Source: Sequoia sempervirens (taxonomy: Eukaryota > Streptophyta > Pinopsida > Cupressales > Cupressaceae). Taken from it: DNA of 64,000 nucleotides. Below are positions 56,895-64,000 of the stretch, piece after piece. Below the pieces are notes generated by a model that worked only from the letters and a program-made list of their open reading frames with translations, searched no databases and was not told the origin of the DNA. The first letter of the stretch is position 1, and every line of letters begins with the position of its first letter. Position numbers and translations under genes: made by a program. The DNA lies in contig VDFB02321300.1 in the NCBI GenBank assembly GCA_007258455.2, positions 1 to 64,000 of the forward strand, given 5' to 3'.

Positions 56895-58250
56895 TAATGT
56901 AAGCAAGGTGTTGACACTCCCAAACCAACACAAAAGATCCAACAAAATCAAGAAACAACTCTTCAACACTGTCCTATTTCCCTTTATTCAAAACTCACAA
57001 CAAGAGGCTTGTAGCCTTCAAAAACCAACAAATGAAGATATATTTTAGAGGTCATACAAAGGCCAACAAAACATCATTTAAGACCTCTCATAGATCCCAA
57101 CACAATATCCCAAAAGATCATAAGTGGTTTCTTTCACAACCTTGAGAATCAACAAACTATCCTTGTTTTAGGCTACTAAATTAGCCCTCTTTTACAAAGG
57201 AGGTCCCTCCTAAACAACTGATCTTCAACAAACCTCAACTAACAGTCACTAATTGTGTGATAAAATACCAAATTCCAAAATCACTTCTCAGGTTCATGAC
57301 ATTTTAAGCGCTAATCCATGAAATCCTCCAAATCCATGCAAAAGACCTAGGGTTTATTAAAAATCACATCACTCGGGCTTCTCAAACTCCAAAATTGCAC
57401 CCAATAGTTTCTAAATAGCCTGGAAAAACTCACAAAACCATCACAAGACCCAATCATCCGTCACTTCATCAAAACCCTATACCAATACCTCTTTTTCACA
57501 AAGAAAACTCACTGTCCAGCCCTAGGGCATCATCCCAATTCTCACAACTCAATTCCACTGCCTACCAAAACATGGAAACAAATAAATTAGAGAGTATTTG
57601 ACCCATTCCATGAGAAACAATAGGTACAAAAAGTGGAATGGGTTAGTTTTCCATTTTAGAAGACCCTCAACCCTTTGAAACTGTATAAACAGGTTCCTAC
57701 AGAACATGAATGAATTCTCCCTCAAAATTCAGGGTTAGGCTCTCAAAATTGAATCAAATGAAAGGTAATTCATATATCTACAAAACAAAAAAGTATTCAT
57801 ACCATTAAAATCTTGTACGGGTATGTACAGAATGAGAAAAGTTCTGGAAACACAAAAAATTACAGTAGAAAACGTTGTATTTTTATTAGAAATCTTCAAC
57901 ACATCAATTAGCAACCCCTCTTCGTGTCATGGAGAGGATTTATATAGCAATTACATTTGAATTCTAACCATTCCAATGTTCATAACTACCTTTTGAACTA
58001 CCATGACCTTTCCTATTCCCTAAGTTGCATTTTTGACAATTTTGCATGACAAAATTTTCTTTTCTTTTTTTGCAACTTTTTGCGCTTTTAACACAATTGA
58101 CCCTAAAATCCACCAATTACATCATAAATGGTCTTTTAGACCTTACTTAGCATAAATATACTCAAACCACCCCATACTAACCTAAACTCACCTACTGAAC
58201 AACATCAAATGATCAAATTTTGACAAAAGTTTTTAGGTGCTCCTGCACCA
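56895..58250 (-). repeat. E2 5' LTR
   Basis: 1,356 bp; direct copy of 51732-53085 with the same TATA region near 57940-57955. Confidence 0.85.
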
Positions 58251-58783
58251 GAAAAGCAAGAGAGAAGCTTGCAGTGGAGTTATGTCTTTTCGAAGGCATA
58301 AAGGGAAAGAGGTTGCAAGTTGCAGCTAAGACATGTCTTGTTGAAGGCATAAAAAGGGAGAGCAGAACAAAATTTTCAGCAATAGAGAGTCCTTTGGAGG
58401 ACATATTGATGAAGGAAAAATGTGTTGAGGAAGGAGTTGCAGATATGTTTGAAGAAGTGGAAAGAGTAGAAATAAATTGTTCCTTGGAGGAAATGTTGAT
58501 GAAGGTGGATGGTGATGGACAAAGAATAGTGGCAGTGAGGCTTGCAGAAATCCTTGTGCAAAAGGATAAGACAAAGAAGAGTGAAGTGGAAGGAGTATGT
58601 CTTTTAGAAGGCGTACAAAAAGAGGAGTACGGTGTTGTACCCAAGGGTGATGTTGAACATGTGGATGTAGCGTTACCAGAGCAGGAGGTAATGCATGGGT
58701 TACCTAAAGAGGATAAAATTGATGGCCATGCTTTTCCAACATTCCACAGTGCAGATTGGTGGGGATTTGGATCTAATAAATAG
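58251..58783 (+). pseudogene. E1 ORF, 3' part
   Basis: Continues the E1 reading frame right of E2 (KAREKLAVELCLFEGIKGK ..) to a TAG at 58781-58783. Internal repetition: the motif LFEGIKGKR / LVEGIKRES / LLEGVQKEE recurs three times and LEDILMKEK / LEEMLMKVD twice, suggesting duplication within the ORF. Acidic, no known domain; it ends HSADWWGFGSNK. About 200 nt of leftover internal sequence separate it from the right LTR. Confidence 0.55.
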
Positions 58784-58980
58784 AATTCGAGGAAGTATGC
58801 ACGTAAAGAGGGAAGCTAACAAATGTAGATAGTGAAACTTCAAAGGTGATAGTGCAAGTATGGTAATGCAAAATCAAGGAGGCTGAACAATTTGAAAGTG
58901 AGGAAAAAGAAGGTGAAATTGGAAGATGGCATTATGGACGCCATGTGTAGGAGCACATGATTTTAATCACCTGGGGAGTC

Positions 58981-60127
58981 TGATGTAAGAGAATCCAGGG
59001 CCAAGAACAATCATGCATCATTTTCTGTGTTTGTTTCGAATAAGGGCCAAGGTTGTGAAGAGTCACGGAGATCCAAGTTTTTCTAACTCATGTCGCATAG
59101 TTCTAAAGTTCTGAAACCTTTCGATTTAGCAATCCCTTGGTTTTCACAGGGTTTCAAGATTTCCTAACTTCTGACTTGCGTTTCCTTTGTTGTTCACATG
59201 TCACGGGTTTTCAAAACCTCGCAACCACTGACAAAGAGGTTCTAGAGTTCATTTTTTTGGCGATTTAGCGATGTGCGATGGGAGACTTATGGTGGGACAC
59301 GATGGGTTGATAAGGATAAATGGTGATGTCAGAAGTATACACGTGGCAGCAACCCGCTAATCCCGTTGAGAAATTGGTGGGGTCTGATCAAGACTTGCGG
59401 GGTATGCAGGAAATGGTGAGGATGGATTGAGGTTGATCAGACAGTGAGTTGGCGATGGACAGGAATGGATACAACAATGAAGATGCTCTGATGGGATGAT
59501 GGAAAAAGTGTAAGGTGAACATCGATGAGAAGCAGGTGTATTGGTGGAAGATGATTGTAGGTTCCTTCGATAGGACGATGAGATAAAAGATATGGGGATA
59601 GCTTGAGATGAACGGTTGACAGTGGTGGATGACAAATGTGGTCACAACATTTGGCAAGGTGATATTCGATGTATTCCACATCGTTGTTGTGGAATCCATG
59701 TTCATTGGTCGACGAATGGAAGCTACTGATAGCAAGGTAACTGAATGGTCATACTACAACACAGGATAGAAGAACGACAAGGCCGACATGCAGGAAGGGA
59801 ATGCTATATATAGATAGCGAGAGATAGAGTGAGACGGTGGAAAAGGCAGGGTGGTGGAGTAGCCCGAAGGTTTGTGAGAAGAGTGAGTTGACCAGAATGA
59901 GAGAGGAGAGGAGAGGAGAGGTTAGACTAGTGAGAGTCTAAGGCGAGTCTGTTTTAGATTTGCAGATGATGTAATGAAAGCCCATTCGATGGCATGTAAT
60001 GTTGTATTGACATTTCAGTAATAAAATAAAGCTATGTTTCTCACATTTTGTTGTGTCAACTTGTGTTGTGTCAATCTTTGTGTGTGTGTGGTCTAAGTTG
60101 GTTGTGACATCGTGACAACCTATTAAG
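58981..60127 (+). repeat. E1 right LTR, lacking its last ~27 bp
   Basis: Direct copy of 49572-50735 from TGATGTAAGAGAATCC to ..GACAACCTATTAAG. The left LTR continues TCCCTCCGG...TATGTCA; the right copy instead joins inverted LTR-start sequence. TATA-like CTATATATAGATAGCGAG near 59803. Minus-strand ORFs (59357-59735) are shadows shared with the left LTR. Confidence 0.85.
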
Positions 60128-60244
60128 GCCAACATGAGTTAGAAAATCTTGGATCTTTGTAACTATTCACATCCTTGGCCCTTATTCGAAACAAACACAT
60201 AAAATGATGCATGATTGTTCTTGGACCTGGATGCTCCTGCATCA
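60128..60244 (-). repeat. Inverted copy of the E1 LTR start
   Basis: Read on the minus strand from 60244: TGATGCAGGAGCATCCAGG, then the CATGCATCATTTT and TTCGAATAAGGGCC segments of the E1 LTR start, ending at TCTAACTCATGT. It abuts the right LTR at 60127 and the CATTT duplication at 60245. Confidence 0.85.
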
Positions 60245-60249
60245 CATTT

Positions 60250-61118
60250 AGAGGGAAATCTTGTGGGATTAGATGTTGAATTTAAATGAAGTGAAAGGGG
60301 GAAAATATTTAAATCCAAATCAAAGGTATGTAAGAATGGAAAGAAAGAAAGGAACAATATTTGTGGGGATTGGGAGTAGTGGTGAACAAGAGAATGGGAT
60401 AAGGAAATTATAGGTGTAATGCCCCAAGTCGACATGCTTAGAAAAAAATATAATGAAAGAACTTTTCTTAAATCAAGGACCACAATGTTGATAATGCAAC
60501 AATGACATGTCACACATGCACAACAACGTGCACACAAGTGTCACAATTACACAACAACAAGAACAAAAGAACTTCACTATTGCATAAGCAAGGTGGCAAC
60601 AATGGAATACTAACCACTCGTGAGATATATCCACCACGATGAACATGTGAAAGAGAGATAACAAGACCTACATGTTGACTAATTATTAAACCACGATCTT
60701 GTTCTCTCACAACACAACACCAAGGTAGGATGAGGGAATCATCAACATCCAATCCACGTCCAAACACACAACACAAATCTAATCACAGAGGTAAACCTTC
60801 ACAAGAGGTTTCCTAACCAAGAAGTACAACTCTCCACTAACTGAAATGATGATGAGTCACTTCCAGATAACCACATGCTTCCCAAGAAATCTCACTGCAA
60901 CATGACGCCACACAAGTGGAAGAATACTACTCCACAACACTTCATGACCTATGAGGAATGTTGAGGACACCAACAAGGCCAACCGTGAAGGATTAAAACC
61001 TTCCCAATCTTCACAAGACTAAGCACACAATCTCTCTAACCTAGGTTTGACAACCAAGAGCTTTGAAGAAGGCACACAAACCAAGGAAAGAAAAGCCACA
61101 ATTTCTCAATGAAAACAC
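60250..61118. other. Non-coding sequence with an LTR-type start
   Basis: No gene supported. At 60415 TGTAATGCCCCAAGTCGACA resembles the LTR starts at 10770 and 21619 and may begin another LTR into which the copia element at 61119 inserted. Cys-rich minus-strand ORFs (60163-60776) have no recognisable domain. Confidence 0.4.
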
Positions 61119-62608
61119 TGTTGCAAGTATGAGCTTTTATGGTGGTGTTTTCATTAATGTTGTCATTGATGTCAACACTGTTCAGTATGTTGCAGATTGT
61201 ATGGTTGAGATGTTGTTGAGATGTGGAGCTATCTTTATGGTGTTGCAAATATGTTGGTTTGATGAGTTTCCAAGTGCTTTTGAGAAAATTAATAAAGAAG
61301 AGAAGTCAGAATGTTGAGTGTGTTCAGATTGTGCTCTGATATGTGCTCTGCATTTCTCCTAAGTTGATCCTATGCCTGTGCGGATCTGAAGGCGTGTTGA
61401 TGGTGATCTGGTGATGATACAGTCTGAGTTTTAGTTTCTAGTGAGATGGTACATGAAAGTTGTGTCCTTCGGTTTGTGTGTTCCTCTGGTAGAGTAAGTG
61501 TTCTATGGACTGGGAGAAATATTTTTTCTTTGCATTTCTCCACTGTTTTGTTTCAAATCATGCGGATCTAGTAGATGTCTTGTGAAGGTATTTCCTATGC
61601 TCTGGCAAAGAGGTTTAGAGTTTGATGATCTGGAAATCATGTTTTAGTATTTTTGTGTGTGTCTGCATAGCCTAGATTGACTGGTGAAAGGAGTTCAGTG
61701 TTTGAAGCCTATTGGTGTTGTTGTGGATGTATTTGGAAGATTCTGAGATGTATTCTCATGTATAATAAAGCATGTTGATTTTTTTGTGTGTCATATTCTT
61801 GTTGGGAAGCGTGTGCATCATTGATAATTTGTATTTTCATTAGGTTTGGCCGACCTAGTGTTTACACTTCATTCAAAGAATAAAATTTAAATTGAGGAAG
61901 CATGTAGAAGATTCAAGAATATTATTTTATGTTTTTATTGGTCCATTCTTATTCCTTTCCACTGCGGTAATTTAGATTTTCTGACCTAATTTGAATTAAT
62001 GAAATGGTGTATTGTGGGCGAACTTGGTAAATGTTTCTAAGGTTGAGAATAGTATAAAAGCAAGTCGAGTTGTGAAGAATTATATCATAGTGTAATGCAA
62101 AGTGACGAAAGTGTGCCACAAATCATAAGAGAAGAAGTGTGTGAGTGAGTTGTGATAGAAGTTTTTCAGTGTGTTGAAGCCAATGAATTGAAGATTTATG
62201 TAATCCTGCAAATGTGCTTTAATTGTTGTGGTGGATCTTTTGTTATCTTTTGTATCTATAGGTAGTGAGCCTCCCTGTTGGACAATGAGTCCTTTGTAGG
62301 AAGTGATCCTTTGTACTTGGATAGTGAGTTCTCTTTTGGGAAGTGAGCCCTTGGTAGTGAGCCTTTGTATTTAGTTTATAATCTTTATATTGTGAATTAA
62401 CCCTCACCGTGGTTTTTCCCTTATTAGGTTTTGCATGTAAAAATCTAGTGTTCATTGTGTTGATTTACTTTCTGTTATTTGTGTTTCATGCTCATACTTA
62501 ATAACAAAATAGTGTGGTTGAAGATTTGATAAGTGATAAAGTTTTAAGTTTGAATTTGTGTGACAACTGATTCACCCCCCCTCTCAGTTGTCCTGCGCAT
62601 GTTTAACA
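61119..62608 (+). repeat. Copia element E5, 5' LTR
   Basis: About 1,490 bp. The right end (..CATGTTTAACA, 62608) is fixed by the primer-binding site two bases later. The left end (TGTTGCAAGTATGAGC, 61119) is inferred from the TGTT..AACA match and the nearby TTGTCATTGATGTCAACAC stretch, which I know from plant copia LTR starts; an alternative is TGTTGAGTGTG at about 61312. The partner LTR is outside the window, so no duplication can be tested. Confidence 0.6.
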
Positions 62609-62610
62609 AT

Positions 62611-62622
62611 TGGTATTAGAGC
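62611..62622 (+). other. E5 primer-binding site (tRNA-iMet)
   Basis: TGGTATTAGAGC directly followed by CCTGGTGCC; 44 nt before the gag ATG. Confidence 0.85.
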
Positions 62623-62665
62623 CCTGGTGCCTTGCTGTAGAGCTTAATCGCTTAAGGAAGATCTG

Positions 62666-64000
62666 ATGGCGCACAAGTTGTCGATCCCTATGTTTGATGG
62701 AACTGACTATAATTATTGGAAGGGACAGATGAGAGGATATATTATCTCTCTTGGTTTCAAGACCTAGAAGGTTGTTGAGAATAAGTATACACTTTTGTCT
62801 GGTGGTGTTAATACTGCAGATGAGATCTCTACTTACGAAGAGAATGAGAGGGCGATGTATGCGATTTGCAGTGGTTTATCTAAAAATGATAAAATCAAGG
62901 TTAATTCGTTGGATAATGCATATGAAGTCTAGAAGAAGCTGGAAGACATGTATGAAGGAAATGAAAAAGTGAAATTGACAAAGAGACTAGCGGCAAAGCA
63001 TAGATTTGTGAATTTGAAAATGGAAGATGGTGAAGAATTTATAAGTTTCTTTCATAGGGTTGAACAAACTGCAAATGAGGTTAGAAATCAAGGAGGAAAG
63101 CTCACAGATGAAGACATAATAGAGAAGATCCTGATCACCCTATCAGACTGCTACAACGATAAGATCTTGGTGATTGAAGAAATGTATGACCCTAAGAAGT
63201 ACACCTTGGAGCACTTGTTCGGCACCCTGCAAGCATTTGAATTGAGAAATTTTCATAAAGATGACAAGATAGAAGAAAAGATAGAAATAGCATTTAAGGC
63301 AGTGAAGATTGAGGAGGAACCGGATAGCGATGATGTTGATGAGTTGGAAGCTAACTTCACCAGGAAGTTGAAGAAAGGTATCAGAAAGTATAAAGGTATG
63401 TTACCCTTTAAATGCTTTAGTTGTGGTAATATTGGTCATTATGCTTCAAGATATTCGAATAGGAATGCACATAAAAAGAACAAGGATTATAAGGATAAGG
63501 ATAGGAAGGATAAGAAGTATAAGAAGCTATATTATGTTAAGGAAGAGGCAAGTATTTCTGATGATGAATCTGAAAATGAGGTTGATGATAGTGAATGCTT
63601 ATTCTTGGCTTTGGAAAATAAATCTATATCCACTAACCCTGGAAAGTGTGTAAGCAAAAGAGCTCCAAAAGATAAGAAGAATAGGATGTAAGGTACTCTG
63701 GTTACCGCATTTCATGCAATACGGGATGAAGACTACTGGGTAATTGATAGTGGATGTTCAAATCACATGACAGGAGATAAGAGTGAGTTCACTAAACTTG
63801 AAAAATATGATGGTGGTTTAGTTATGTTCGATGATGATTCAGGGGCTAATATTTGTGGTAAAGGTTCAATTAGTTTTGATGGAGTGCATAGTACTGATGA
63901 TGTATATTATGTGAAGGGTTTGAGGCATAATATTTTGAGTGTTGGTCAAATTTGTAGCAATGGCTTTAAGCTTGTGTTTCAGAATGATACTTGTGAAATC
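62666..64000 (+). pseudogene. Ty1/copia gag-pol polyprotein, truncated by window end
   Basis: Starts MAHKLSIPMFDGTDYNYWKG, the typical copia gag N-terminus, and stays in one frame to the end of the window apart from three stops: TAG at 62765-62767 and 62930-62932 (both where tryptophan is expected, KT-KVV and EV-KKL) and TAA at 63689-63691. The gag core (LAAKHRFVNLKMEDGEEFIS, TLEHLFGTLQAFELR) is followed by a knuckle CFSCGNIGHYASRY in which the last zinc-binding cysteine has become tyrosine. Then an acidic linker, the protease with intact DYWVIDSGCSNHMTG, and the pre-integrase region (GLRHNILSVGQI). Integrase, RT and RNase H would follow beyond 64000. Not functional as it stands. Confidence 0.9.

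Larger units (their letters stand above)
51732..58250 (-). mobile_element. Ty3/gypsy-type element E2 (gag-protease, no RT)
   Basis: Minus-strand LTR element: 5' LTR 56895-58250, primer-binding site 56881-56892, gag 56810-55530, protease split by the E3 solo LTR (54011-55507), a tail ORF to 53163, 3' LTR 51732-53085. The LTRs start TGGTGCAGGAGC; their 3' ends read GCTTACAT(A/T)A, not the usual CA, but placing them there gives the GAAAA duplication and a two-base gap to the primer-binding site. Reverse transcriptase, RNase H and integrase are absent. By eye the two LTRs agree at roughly 95 percent or better, so E2 is younger than E1, as the nesting requires. Confidence 0.85.
49572..60244 (+). 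mobile_element. LTR retroelement E1 (non-autonomous), split by E2
   Basis: Outer element of a three-level nest. Left LTR 49572-50735, primer-binding site 50738-50749, an acidic ORF interrupted at 51731/58251 by E2, right LTR from 58981. The outer left end is TGATGCAGAAGC. The outer right end is not the LTR's own 3' end but an inverted copy of its start (60131-60244, ending ..CCTGCATCA). Matching CATTT duplications lie at 49567-49571 and 60245-60249. No gag, protease or RT domains are recognised, so E1 must have depended on enzymes supplied in trans. Its LTRs differ more from each other than those of E2, consistent with E1 being older. Confidence 0.85.

Noticed and set aside
60163..60776. Cysteine-rich minus-strand ORFs as secreted peptides
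   Set aside because: They start in the inverted E1 LTR fragment and adjoining non-coding sequence, with no signal peptide or conserved cysteine spacing.
1..64000. tRNA, rRNA or other structural RNA genes
   Set aside because: No cloverleaf or A/B-box pattern stood out; the tRNA-like matches are the primer-binding sites of retroelements.

Overview
This window reads as plant nuclear DNA, most likely from a large-genome gymnosperm such as a conifer; that is inference. The grounds are very low gene density, nested and decayed LTR retrotransposons, a DYW-class PPR pseudogene, plant telo-boxes (AAACCCTAA) and an intron of about 22 kb. Nothing looks bacterial, viral or organellar.

Host gene. Two exons on the + strand at 16517-16657 and 38791-38880 fit together in phase. 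They encode the C-terminal end of a phototropin-like AGC-VIII protein kinase: the kinase C-lobe with LLHRDPANRLGS, then the PPQLDAPL tail and a stop. Between them lies a 22,133-bp intron. Upstream exons were not found and probably lie before the window. The intron holds a chimera of a DYW-type PPR pseudogene and a cysteine-rich receptor-kinase (CRK) pseudogene, both antisense; a decayed hAT transposase, also antisense; a solo LTR with an exact 5-bp target duplication; and long tandem-repeat blocks from retroelement leaders.

Layout. 1-6.5 kb: two direct copies of a repeat-rich leader block around a likely minus-strand LTR, then a 270-bp tandem duplication with a (GA)n tract. 6.5-7.3 kb: gypsy gag remnant. 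7.8-10.7 kb: decayed non-autonomous LTR element with an unrecognised ORF of about 620 codons and its 3' LTR. 10.77-15.06 kb: a 4.3-kb foldback element with TG..CA ends, arms of about 980 bp and a GTTAA target duplication. 16.5-38.9 kb: the kinase gene end. 40.7 kb: a PPR scrap folded into a 25-bp perfect hairpin. 43.0-44.5 kb: LINE-like insertion with a 14-bp target duplication. 49.57-60.24 kb: a three-level nest, with a non-autonomous LTR element (E1, +) split by a gypsy-type gag-protease element (E2, -), which is split by a solo LTR (E3). 61.1 kb to the end: a copia element running off the window.

Main observations. (1) The giant intron. (2) Two unrelated LTR-type insertions (10770-15057 and 49572-60244) each have both outer ends made from the same LTR end in inverted orientation, and each is flanked by a matching 5-bp duplication, which suggests integration of cDNA carrying two copies of one end. 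(3) A family of retroelement leaders with palindromic TTACTATTTATAGTAAG units, GGGCGCC hairpin arrays and telo-box clusters. (4) Stop codons in the decayed elements that mostly look like C-to-T changes at sites plants methylate. All identity statements are by eye; no alignment or database search was run.
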